Part shown: positions 24,722 through 33,699 of the stretch, one piece after another
Layout of the letters: each line of letters starts with the position of its first letter
Position numbering within the stretch: position 1 is the first letter of the stretch
DNA from: Blastomyces gilchristii SLH14081
Lineage: Eukaryota; Ascomycota; Eurotiomycetes; Onygenales; Ajellomycetaceae
DNA length: 64,000 nucleotides
Direction: 5' to 3'
NCBI RefSeq assembly: GCF_000003855.2
Contig: NW_003101681.1
Span: 166,039-230,038 of the forward strand
Program-made: the position numbers and the translations under genes
Notes under the pieces: model-generated
Database searches by the model: none
What the model was told of the DNA's origin: nothing
Seen by the model: only the letters and a program-made list of their open reading frames with translations

Positions 24722-26069
24722 ATGTCTACAAACGACACCGGTAACGCACCATTCCTATGCAATGTCGACTTCTGCACGTTGGGAATGTTCATTATCGGTC
24801 AGTCATTGCACTACCCAAAGTAGAGCGGCTATATGTGTATATATCAGCTTCTGACGCTTCATAAATGTAGATGAGATTGAATTTGAAGCCCCGAAGCCAC
24901 CTGTGAAAAACATCATTGGAGGCGCTGGCGCCTATGCAGTTGTTGGCGCGCGAATTGTAGCGGGCAAGGAGCATTCCCAGTCAGTAAACTGGATCGTCGA
25001 TGCTGGCTCTGACTTCCCGGTGGAAATGCGACAGATTATTTCATCCTGGGATACCTCCTGTATACTGAGAGAGTCTTCAGAAAGGCTTACTACACGGGCA
25101 TGGAATCGTTACGGCCCGAACGAGAAAAGAGGTAAGTAAACAGGTACTTGCACATCGGAACTACCTCAGTTGACAATTACAGCTTGCTGACTCGTCTTGT
25201 ATGCGGGGCATAAAAAAAAAGACTTCCGGTATCTTACACCAAAACTTCGCTTACATCATAGCTCGCTTTCGGACTCTCAAGTATTTTCCAAAACATTTCA
25301 CATGGTCTGCTCCCCTGAACGCTGCTGTCAGATTATCGAGGGAATTCTTCAGAGGCGGGAAAGAATTTCGCAACGCAAAGAGGTTGAACAGCCTATTGCT
25401 GAGCGGCGTCCAATTTTTGTGTGGGAGCCTGTGCCAGATTTGTGTCGCCCAGAGGAGCTTCCAATGTTCTATAAGGCTTTGAAACAGGTGGACGTGGTCA
25501 GCCCCAATGATCTTGAGTTGGCTAATATGTTTGGCAATGAATCATGGAATGCTAGAAATGGTGGGGACCAAGCCATAGCAGACGACATAGTGAAATCTGG
25601 AATTGGGCAAGACGGAAATGGAATGCTCGTGGTGAGAGCAGGGAAGGACGGCTGTTATGCATTCTCCCGGGATCTCTCTTTGCATATTCCGGCATACCAC
25701 GGGGCGAACGTGGTTGATCCAACAGGCGCCGGAAATGCGTTTCTTGGAGCCCTAGCTCAGTCCCTTGTTAGCAATGACACAAAACCGCTCAGAGTTGTCA
25801 GATCAACACTTGGAGAATCTGTAGAATGGGCTTCCATTGCCAATTCATGGGGTGAGCAAGGGCGGATTCCGGTAGCATTGATTTGTGCCACAGTGGCGGC
25901 TAGCTTTGTAATCGAACAAGTAGGGATGCCGAATATATCCCATTCCGACGGAGGAGAGGAGTCGTGGAATGGTGAAAGTTATACTGAACGGATCCGTCTA
26001 TATACGAAGCAACTCGCTCACAACTTTGCCAAAGCCTCAGAAATACAAAAAAGAAATTCAATTGCTTGA
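24722..26069 (+). CDS. MAK32: MAK32-like pfkB-family carbohydrate kinase homologue
   Basis: Member of the ribokinase/pfkB fold family, of the fungal type related to yeast Mak32 (needed there for maintenance of the M1 killer dsRNA; biochemical role unknown). Exons 24,722-24,797, 24,871-25,131 and 25,222-26,069; introns of 73 and 90 nt; 394 residues. The start gives FCTLGMFIIDEIEF, then IIGGAGAYAVVGARI. The middle has YLTPKLRL and PIFVWEPVPDLCRPEELP, and VDVVSPNDLELANMFG. The nucleotide-site signature is DPTGAGNAFLGALA (25,716-25,757). The residue where active pfkB kinases carry the catalytic Asp is Asn284, so sugar-kinase activity is doubtful. The acceptor of intron 2 is AAAG at 25,221, because the nearer TTACAG acceptor leads to a stop. 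Divergent from SRV2, convergent with the next gene. Confidence 0.88.
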
Positions 26070-26193
26070 TCGATTGTTTGATCGATTGATAATAGTATGT
26101 GTATCTAATCCCATTGAATCAACGCCAAGAGGAAGAATGTATGTATAATGCACAAAGATCATCAACCCAAATGAACCTCCCCGTCATTTTTCT

Positions 26194-26610
26194 TCATGAC
26201 TTGCTTGCCGCAGCCGATTCCTTTTCGTGTTCACCGATTTGTTTGCTCCACCTATAAAGTATGATAAGTCTTTGAACGTGTAGTATTTTGTTATCTGCAG
26301 GAGGTGCGGGGAACCCACCATCGACTCGGGAAAAATCTCCCTTGTTCCGGAAATTTGGTACGGACTTCTCTATCCGCAGAAACGCTAAAGGCCATGGCAG
26401 CGACACCGAACATGACAGCGCCAATTATCGCGGTATTGGTTTTCCAGTTTGCGGGTTGAGAGTACCAGCCACCAGCCGGTGACCAGACGTGCTTCGGGTA
26501 GCTATCGGAAGCAACATGTTAGCGATGCTGTTCAATTGAGCGAAAACAACGAAGTAAATCAAAGCAAAGCCATAGTGAATTACTTACCGGACTCTGGGAC
26601 CACCTCCCAT
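26194..26610 (-). CDS. Small single-span protein, putative mitochondrial (complex I accessory-like)
   Basis: Three exons on the minus strand: 26,588-26,610, 26,319-26,501 and 26,194-26,251; introns of 86 and 67 nt; 87 residues. The protein reads MGGGPRVRYPKHVWSPAGGW, then YSQPANWKTNT, one hydrophobic segment (about residues 31-46, AIIGAVMFGVAAMAFS), then a charged tail with REVRTKFPEQGRFFPSR and WSKQIGEHEKES. I recognise this as a conserved fungal small membrane protein. Its size and topology resemble single-membrane-domain accessory subunits of mitochondrial complex I (NUUM-like), but that name is tentative. No cleavable presequence is visible. It is divergent from the mitochondrial ribosomal gene mL44, with start codons 323 bp apart, which supports a mitochondrial role. 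Confidence 0.8.
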
Positions 26611-26932
26611 TTTGAGTAAGAGGTTCGGATATAGCCTTAAATGGTGATGTTTAAGAGTGCGACTGACGAACGAGGAGATCGATGTTCGGCGCGAAATCGT
26701 CGAATAATGATGATGGAGGAACAGAAATGCGCTAGCGACAAAAGAAGTCTAGTGTGTGAAGTTGCTTCTCACATGACCTCAACCCAACCTGCTCCTGCTC
26801 GAGAATTTTTTGAAGCCTTTAAAGTTATCAAGAAGAACGAACAAGCCTCCTCAGCGTGTATACGATTCATTCAATTGCGACATTTACAGCACTCCCGGAA
26901 AACTGAGATCCTCCGCCGGAGTGGGAGCCCAA
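26611..26932. promoter_or_regulatory. Divergent promoter between two putative mitochondrial genes
   Basis: 322 bp separating the start codons of the small single-span protein (minus) and mL44 (plus). An in-frame ATG at 26,810 would extend mL44 by 41 residues, but the downstream ATG at 26,933 begins a typical basic mitochondrial presequence. Shared regulation is inferred from the arrangement only. Confidence 0.45.
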
Positions 26933-28118
26933 ATGAAGAGACTGCAGCTCCCCCGATGGAGCGGTTCAGTTCTTTCACCGCGGATACGGCCCACCACAAG
27001 GTGTGCGACTCCCGCTCCGCATCAGTTTTTTTTCACAGCTATACGACAGCAATCTTCCGCATTCCCCAGTGTGCTAGCAGAGGAGAATGAACCCAATGAT
27101 GATGAACACTCATCAAGTTTCCATATAAACCGAACGCCAACCCCTCCTTCACCACCCGTCGAGGCTTCGCTGAATTCCGCTAAGCTCTCTGCCATACATG
27201 CTCGACTCTCCCTACCGCAACGATTACCACTTCAGACGCTAGCTCGCACTCTGGTCGATGAGTCTGCTGACCCTACTCCGCAGTTCAATAATAAATCCCT
27301 CTCAATTCTTGGCGGTGACCTCCTAACGTATTACACCTCCGAATACTTGATAAGCACCTATCCGCGGCTCCCAGTTAAAGTCCTCTGGGCAGCGATGTAT
27401 TCCTATATTGGAGCGAAGCCGCTGGCAGCGATGACTAGGGAGTGGGGTCTGGAATTTGCTGCTGAGCCTGGACCAGAAGTAGACCCGGGTCTTCTACAAT
27501 TTAAACGGCTACCTCCAGACACAGTAGTTGAAACCAACTCGAATGGCACATTCCTTAGGCGCGATGGTGGATTGTCAAAACGCAGTACAAGCGCAAGGAT
27601 AATATACGGTGATGCCTTCGGTGAATCAGCACTTCCATATCCCGTTCACCGTGAAGGTGTTACTCCCAACCGAGCCTGTGCAAACTTTGTGCGTGCCATC
27701 GTGGGCGCCGTCTATCTACATGCTGGTCGGCCAGCAGCGAAGCAATTTTATAAAGAACACTTCACGAGTCGCCATCTCGATATGGCCTCACTGTTTAGCT
27801 TCCGGCAACCGACGCGGGATCTCAGCAAACTCTGCCGTCGGGAAGGCTTCGAAGATCCCGTCGCGAAAATCCTGAGCGAAACTGGTCGATTGAGCAATCG
27901 CCCCGTCTTTAACGTAGGTATTTTCTCTGGTCCAGATAAACTTGGCGAAGGAGCAGGTGGAAGCTTAAAGCGAAGCGCGCTTCAGAGCCGCGGCGTCTGC
28001 GCTGAAAGGCTGGTATTTGTATAGTCCGCTTGGGGTCAGAGTCCCAAGCTCTATGGAGGAAGAAGGCGCGGAGCCCTGGAAAGCGGTGTATGTTGATCCT
28101 GGTGAAGTTATTGTATAA
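26933..28118 (+). CDS. MRPL3: Mitochondrial large-subunit ribosomal protein mL44 (RNase III-like)
   Basis: Structural protein of the mitochondrial 54S subunit with a catalytically dead RNase III fold and a C-terminal dsRNA-binding part. Starting at 26,933 (MKRLQLPRWSGSVLSPRIRP) the first ~45 residues are basic and hydroxylated with no acidic residue, as in a matrix-targeting peptide. The RNase III-like region runs from about 27,300 (SILGGDLLTYYTSEYL) to 27,780 (CANFVRAIVGAVYLHAG). The family signature LSKLCRREGFEDPVAKILSE is followed by VFNVGIFSGPDKLGEGAG. At 27,965-27,971 the homologous frame shifts: dropping one A from the AAA at 27,967-27,969 gives SEARFRAAASALKGWYLYSP and continues to a stop at 28,116-28,118 (394 residues). 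Read without the shift, the frame stops at 28,024 with an unrelated tail. Sequence error or a real frameshift. Confidence 0.88.
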
Positions 28119-28195
28119 TCAGGAAACAGGGGATTCAAAACATGAAAGCAAATGTACCAAAATTACCGGGGTCAATTTTTCTTTCCTTTTATGGT

Positions 28196-28237
28196 TTGCT
28201 TTTTCTTTTCTTTTCTTTTCTTTTCTTTTCTTTTTTT

Positions 28238-28288
<51 letters not shown>
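28196..28288. repeat. TTTTC microsatellite running into T homopolymer
   Basis: Several TTTTC units are followed by a T run of over 50 bases. The true length is likely to vary and be misjudged by sequencing. The lysine- or phenylalanine-rich frames across it are artefacts of the tract. Confidence 0.9.
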
Positions 28289-28291
<3 letters not shown>

Positions 28292-28640
28292 CTAAAGGAA
28301 ATATCAAGGCGGGATCACATAACACATTTTGGTTTTTTTTTTGCTCATCTTTCCCACACTCTCCTGTTGGCCTTCTGATCGACCCCGTGGCTTTTTTATT
28401 AGCCTACATCACATTCATATTGGACTAACTTTCTGCCTTTTGATATGTATTTTTTTCTCGTATCTACTTTCCTGTTTTTTTCTTTTCCCTCTTCTTTTAA
28501 TGTACATGTACAATATTGGGAAATGAGTTTTTATATATGCGGCCGAAACTTTCCATTACTGCTTTTCTAATCCTTATTATTACGGTTACTTTTTAAGCGC
28601 GGCCAGGGCTCATATCTCAAATCTATTTACAATTGGACAG

Positions 28641-28690
28641 CTGCTTGTGAAAACTGTCTGCTTGTGAAAACTGTCTGCTTGTGAGAAATG
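28641..28690. repeat. 17-bp tandem direct repeat
   Basis: Unit ctgcttgtgaaaactgt occurs at 28,641-28,657 and 28,658-28,674, then a diverged third partial unit (ctgcttgtgagaaatg). Confidence 0.85.
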
Positions 28691-29105
28691 CCGTGAGAAA
28701 GTTGGACATATGCGAAGTTGAATGCCGCGGTTTTGCCCAATCCCACAGAAAATCCTATATAGTCCACTGTCCTTTTTATTATGCTGTTCATGGTTACATC
28801 GAATGCTCTGCCGCACTCTTCCGAAACTTTCAGTTGTATGCTTTGCTTATTTCTCGGTATTTGGTGTAATTTTAACCCTTGCCAGGAAGACGTCGACTCC
28901 GTGCGTTGGGTTGTTGCATCCGCATCTTTGGCCTTGTGTGTAGAAATGAAATAAAAATATTTAGCTTTAAAGTAAATATGTCACGAACAGAATAATTTAT
29001 ATATACTCCGAGGGGGAAAAACAATAGTTGCTATATGGAAGACTTAATTTCCCGAATCTTGACCGAAGAGCGCTCGATACTACCATTCAGAAGGATTTTC
29101 GTTCT

Positions 29106-30233
29106 TTAACTTACCTTCAATGCATCTAAATACTCACCGTACTGCTCCCAGAGTTCCATTACGCCCGCACCAAAAAGCCCACTCCAGAATCCACATTTAG
29201 CTAGATCTTTGTCGTCCGTCATTACGCCCGCTCGCTCCTGATCCCCCTCTCCATCGTCCCCGCCGTCTTCATCATCCCCATCATCCCCATCATCTCCATT
29301 GTCTCCGTCATCCTCACCGTCTCCATTCCCATCCGACTCGCCAACATACCCAACCCTCAACAGGCGATCATTCAACATCCCCACAGCCCCTTCCCCAACC
29401 TTGACATCCTCAATCCATTCCAAGAAAAATGCCGTAATCTGGTATCCCTGATCCCATCTCCCACCGCGCTCAGGCTTGCTCATGGGCCGTTTCCAATGTG
29501 GCGGGACGAGTCCGGCCTTCAAACGGACAAAATCTGCGATGCCTTCGATTAAACCTGAGGGGGGGTTTGGGATTACTGGCCCTGATTTATCCATTTTCTG
29601 CTTCATCTTCTTCGACTTCTTCTTCTTCCTCTTCTTCTTCCGCTCTTCCTCCCCCGGGTGAGACTGAGGGCGGGTGTGCTGGTAGCAATGTACTAGTTCA
29701 TGGGTGATTACGCCCAGCAGCTCGCACGCTGCATCTGCGAATGTGTTACTAACTGTAGAGATGTAGGAGAGGGAAAAATGTATCTCCTTGTGGTCTGAAT
29801 CAAGCTCTGTGCCGGTTGTGTAGGCTACGCCTGGCATGTCGCGGATTATGAAGGTAACGGAGCGGGTCGCCGGGATTGAAGGGTTGAAATGTGGATGTGT
29901 GCGGGGCGCATGGCTGCTGCTGGTATTTCTAGATTGATTGCGTTCCGGCGGGGATGTGTATAGGTACATTACAATGTTGGCCAGAGCCGTGTTAATCGCG
30001 GCATTTGGATCTGAGATTAGGTTTATGAACGACTTTGTCGCTGGGTGGGTAAGGTCCTGTAGATGTAGTCGGAGTTTAGGGGTTGGTTGTGATGGAGAGT
30101 GCCGGGCTTGGTGGCGTGGTTTGGCATCGTCGATATCATTGTTATCAGCCTTCTTTGTTTTGTTTGTAGAATCATAGGGAATTGGAGAGGAGTTGGGAGT
30201 TAGTTGAACTGAGGAGCAGGATGAAGTGGACAT
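29106..30233 (-). CDS. Basic secretory protein-like zinc metalloprotease homologue
   Basis: Single-exon gene resembling the fungal basic secretory protein (BSP, peptidase-like) family. Using the ATG at 30,233 gives 375 residues. Conserved segments: PKLRLHLQDLTHPATKSFI, then GVAYTTGTELDSDHKEIHFSL, the zinc-binding HELVHCYQH (residues 178-186 of this start, HExxH plus a following H), GLIEGIADFVRLKAGLVPPHW, GGRWDQGYQITAFFLEW, and WEQYGEYLDALK near the end. Two low-complexity insertions are unusual: a Lys/Arg-rich block after the HExxH helix and an Asp/Gly-rich block (about residues 305-330). The frame is open up to 30,365, but that extension runs into the pogo inverted repeat, so I reject it. 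No clear signal peptide. The last codons (AAG GTAAGT TAA) look like a splice donor, so a further 3' exon is possible. Confidence 0.82.
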   Translation of the reverse strand: MSTSSCSSVQLTPNSSPIPYDSTNKTKKADNNDIDDAKPRHQARHSPSQPTPKLRLHLQDLTHPATKSFINLISDPNAAINTALANIVMYLYTSPPERNQSRNTSSSHAPRTHPHFNPSIPATRSVTFIIRDMPGVAYTTGTELDSDHKEIHFSLSYISTVSNTFADAACELLGVITHELVHCYQHTRPQSHPGEEERKKKRKKKKSKKMKQKMDKSGPVIPNPPSGLIEGIADFVRLKAGLVPPHWKRPMSKPERGGRWDQGYQITAFFLEWIEDVKVGEGAVGMLNDRLLRVGYVGESDGNGDGEDDGDNGDDGDDGDDEDGGDDGEGDQERAGVMTDDKDLAKCGFWSGLFGAGVMELWEQYGEYLDALKVS

Positions 30234-30355
30234 GATTCCAAGAGCTGTTTGTGAAATTGTGATATATGAGATGAGTGTATGTATGAACGCAGGTATATGG
30301 AGGATCCGGCGTGGTTGACGTGCAGGATCTGGAGCCTGGATGTGTTTAACTACTA

Positions 30356-30432
30356 ACCGTGCCATGCTTACTCACTCTCTGTAGTGAGTGCGCCACAGTG
30401 TACAGAAAACCACACTGTAAAGAAAATATTTT
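30356..30432 (+). repeat. pogo left terminal inverted repeat
   Basis: Inverted match to 60,061-60,137 with only two or three differences, all C/T or G/A. It contains two internal hairpins: ACTCACT..AGTGAGT and ACAGTGT..ACACTGT, possible transposase-binding structure (inference). It abuts the upstream region of the metalloprotease-like gene. Confidence 0.9.
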
Positions 30433-30479
30433 CAATATCTTCATTCTTCATCTTCAAATAATTATCATTAATTATAATC

Positions 30480-31077
30480 ATGTCTAAATCTTCTAATTAC
30501 ACTGAGAAGCAGTTGCAAAGAGCTGTTAATATATATAAAAGTAATTCAAAATTAAAAATCACATCTCTGTTATAAGAATTCAAAGTCTCATATATTATCT
30601 TATATAAAAGAATCAATGAGAAGAAATCAAGAACTATGAGAATTTCACTGAATCAAGCATTGAATGACAGTCAGAAAGAGATAATTAAGATATGAATTTA
30701 TCAGTTAAACATTAATTTTTATCTATTCATTATTAAGTATATTGAAGCTGCTGTGAACTGCATATTAAAATAGTATTATACAGATTCAGAGACTGCATCT
30801 CTTATAGTAAGTAAGATATGAATATATTAATTCATCAAACATCTGTCAGATTACAAATAAGTTAAGCAAAAACTCATGAATTTAAAACAAGTGTCTTACA
30901 AGAATATAAGCTTCATTATTAACTAATTTAATTAATATAAAGCTGTCTTTAATTAATATCAATTTTTTCACTGTAATATCTACAACTTTGATGAGATTGA
31001 ATTTCAAGAAGAAGAAGAACACAGACAGTGAATTATAATCATCTTTAAAGATATAAATTCTGTTATACAGTTATCAT
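30480..31077 (+). pseudogene. pogo/Fot1 transposase, N-terminal half
   Basis: From ATG 30,480 the translation gives MSKSSNYTEKQLQRAVNIYK, a psq-type helix-turn-helix (continuing KITSLL, stop, EFKVSYIILYKRINEKKSRTM), as in the DNA-binding domain of pogo/Fot1 transposases. Near 30,985 is YNFDEIEFQ, matching the first catalytic Asp region (NMDE in Fot1). Stops interrupt it (TAA for CAA, TGA for TGG). The gene is cut at the Gypsy-1 target site acttc (31,078-31,082). Confidence 0.78.
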
Positions 31078-31082
31078 ACTTC

Positions 31083-31625
31083 TGTCATATCTCTGACCGT
31101 GTCAAGACTCTGCTACGGTTTCACACAGCTCATCACTTTTATGCAGATGATTTCATTCATCTCACAGACTATTTAAATCAGTTTTCAATCACTCTATAAT
31201 ATTATTTGAATATTTCATAGAAAGATCTGATTGATAAATATAAGAACTCTGCTTCTATATAAGATTAGCAGATTACTCTTTCTTAGTAGTAAGACATTGC
31301 TGAGATATCACTCTGACTATTCTTACTTATAAAATAAAAGAAGAGTATTTACTCATTATCTATATAGAATAACTAGATACTGACTTTTTATTAAAGAAGT
31401 CAGTAATTTATTTTTTCTTCTACTGAAATATATATAAGAGTTACTGTGTTTCTTATATAATCTTCTTAGTATACTAAGTATTATATCTGTGATATTCTTA
31501 TAATAACTCTGTAGTCTATGAGCTCACTATTTAAGTAAGATAGTTAAGTTTATTTATATAGCTTCTGAATAACTATCTCTATATAATACTATTAACTAGT
31601 CACTACTTCAGTTTTATATATTATA
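31083..31625 (+). repeat. Gypsy-1 5' LTR
   Basis: Aligns end to end with 58,342-58,884 at identical length (543 bp). In the stretches compared the differences are transitions. Both LTRs share GTGTCAAGA near the start and TCAGTTTTATATATTATA (or its CG-richer form) at the end. Confidence 0.9.
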
Positions 31626-32538
31626 ATTTAAATTACTTAATTTAATTATAAGTTTAAATCAGTTAAGCTCTATTAATGAATTAATATAATCTTATATATT
31701 TATACTGAGACTAATCTGATCTCACTCTCTGAGAGAAACTCTACATTATTCTTTAGAGTATGTATATCTTTATCTCAGCAGAAATTCAAGATTTCTGAAC
31801 TCACTATATATTTTAATATAAGCTCTTTAACTACTTTGTTACTATCACAGTCTCTACACATCTACATCTATTATAAAGATAGAGAGATTAAGATTGAAGA
31901 TTCTCTGAGATATAAGAGAAATATATTATCTGAATTTCACAGCTTTATCTGTATTCTTAAATGAAAATTCTGCCTTAATCTGAGCCAGTATAATACTTAT
32001 AAGATATAAGTAATATACATTATCAATCTTCTTAAAAATATCTCTGTAACTACTTAAATTACTAAGAAGAGAGAGATTGAGTGTACTAATACTGTAATAA
32101 CTTAAGAAAAATTCAAGAACTTTCTACTGAATTAAATTAAAAATTATTATAACTACAGCTTCATAGCAGTACAGTAGTTCAACTTATTATATTAATAAGA
32201 TAATAAGAATTCTTTCAATTTTAATATAAGATTTAAAGAATATTGAGAGAAATTAACTGATAATTTGAATTAATTAAAGATACAGCTTTATCTTATAAAG
32301 CTGACTTATAAGATATAAATAATAATATCACAGTATCAGAGTTTATTAATTAATTATACTGAGTTTATCAACCTGACTTTTTAAATCTATTTGAATAATT
32401 AATTCTCTGAGAAAAAGATTAATAAGATCTCTTCTAAGTAATTAATGATGAAATCTAAACAGCACTGTAACAGCTTCAGTATAGAGAAAGTAAAGAAGAA
32501 TTCTAAGTATTCTAATTCTTTACTCACTGTGAAGAAAT
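31626..32538 (+). pseudogene. Gypsy-1 leader and gag region, decayed
   Basis: AT-rich interior sequence downstream of the Gypsy-1 5' LTR, up to the hAT insertion. Position argues for leader plus gag, but stops are so dense that no gag motif is readable; it continues at 33,053-33,190 and then after 52,656. No primer-binding site could be identified. Confidence 0.45.
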
Positions 32539-33044
32539 TAGACTGGCTGCTGAAATCATGAATTTCATGTTTGATCTCATTTGATCTGATCTCATACATT
32601 TCTTGGCGTGAATCCCACTGGGACTGGCTATTAAAAAAACATGTAAAGTGACTATATATCAGATCTTAAAATGAAACCATGACTTGAAAAAAATGAGAAA
32701 GTGATTTTATTTAATTTCATTTAGTCTCATTCTTGGTATAAAGTTACTATTTTTAGACATTTTAAGGTTTTTTTTAGACTATTTTTAATTTTTTAAAAAG
32801 TAACACTTTTTGATAACACTCAAATGAGATTTAAAGTCATTTAAAGAAATAAAAATAATTTAAATTGAGAAGTGAAAATCATGGTTCTATTTGAAAAATG
32901 TGATAAGAGTAGACAGTAAGTCTCACTGAGACAGTATGAGACTACTATCTAATATTAAAACTGTGTAATGAGATCAGTCAAATTGATAATAAGACTATTA
33001 AAAAATCTGATCCTGGTCTCAGACACGGTCACACAGTCAGTCTA
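32539..33044 (+). mobile_element. 506-bp non-autonomous hAT element, copy 3
   Basis: Flanked by a perfect 8-bp duplication gaagaaat (32,531-32,538 and 33,045-33,052); sits in Gypsy-1. Same ends, length and orientation as the other copies. Confidence 0.93.
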
Positions 33045-33195
33045 GAAGAAATGTTAAAAAAGATTTAATAAAGATCTCTGTTTTAACTACAGAGCTGATA
33101 ATCACTATACTAGTAATTATAAGAAGTTAAAGAAGAAAAGAAACTAAGAAGATATCTTCTCAAAGTTAACTTCTCTTTTGATAAATATATGTGTG

Positions 33196-33504
33196 TGTAA
33201 GAGGCCTACGCCGAATAGATTGATATAATATTAATAGGTCTTATATAACAAAGATAAAAACATTAGAGAAGAAAAGAAAGAGAAAGTGTGAGAATCAGTG
33301 ATTGAGATGGATATTTATATGTGTATGTGATGGTGTACGCGGTGGAGCTTCGGGGCGGGAGAATATACGCGCGTTTATAGTGACTGAGAATCAGTGATTG
33401 AGAATGACTGAGAATTGAAGCATATATATTTGAGAATGAAGTGATTGAGATCTGTGAAGTGTAATGAAATAGTCTATATAATTGATCAGATGCAGCCTGT
33501 CATA
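33196..33504 (-). repeat. Gypsy-2 (minus) 3' LTR
   Basis: 309 bp, beginning tgtaagaggcc and ending in a mutated form (gtcata) of the family end gccaca. Partner of 52,343-52,651. Confidence 0.9.
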
Positions 33505-33699
33505 TTAGTCTCTTCTTTCAGAAGCAGTTCTCATTGATCAAGAGTCACTGTTTCAGATAACATGAAACTTAGAGTTCAGGTCAGTTGATTATAGCTGACT
33601 TATTTCACAAGATATTATCAGTCACAGTTATGAGATCTCTTATTAAGAATATTCTCAATCTCTTACTCAAGCTCATTATCTTCTTCTATGATGTCTGAT

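Larger units (their letters stand above)
28119..29105. other. Intergenic DNA with long T tract
   Basis: About 1 kb between mL44 and the metalloprotease-like gene; both 3' ends face it. It holds a TTTTC microsatellite that becomes a long T homopolymer (next entry), pyrimidine-rich DNA to about 28,500 and a 17-bp direct repeat at 28,641-28,690. Short open frames on both strands show no homology. Confidence 0.6.

Noticed and set aside
25140..25182. TTACAG acceptor for MAK32-like intron 2
   Set aside because: Splicing there leads to an immediate in-frame stop; the AAAG acceptor at 25,221 restores homology (DFRYLTPKLRL).
26810..26932. Upstream ATG of mL44
   Set aside because: The added 41 residues are not presequence-like or conserved; the ATG at 26,933 starts a typical mitochondrial targeting segment.
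27961..27975. Programmed frameshifting in mL44
   Set aside because: There is no slippery heptamer or stimulatory structure visible and no precedent in the family; an indel is simpler.
28030..28526. Phe- or Lys-rich open frames over the T tract
   Set aside because: Created by the homopolymer and TTTTC repeat; no homology and length depends on tract length.
30234..30365. N-terminal 44-residue extension of the metalloprotease-like frame (ATG at 30,365)
   Set aside because: It begins inside the pogo terminal inverted repeat and lacks conserved residues; the ATG at 30,233 starts shortly before family homology.
32539..33044. Tc1/mariner-type element with TA target duplication (TA at each TAGACTG end)
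   Set aside because: The terminal TA is part of the element; all four copies have perfect 8-bp duplications outside it, which fits hAT.
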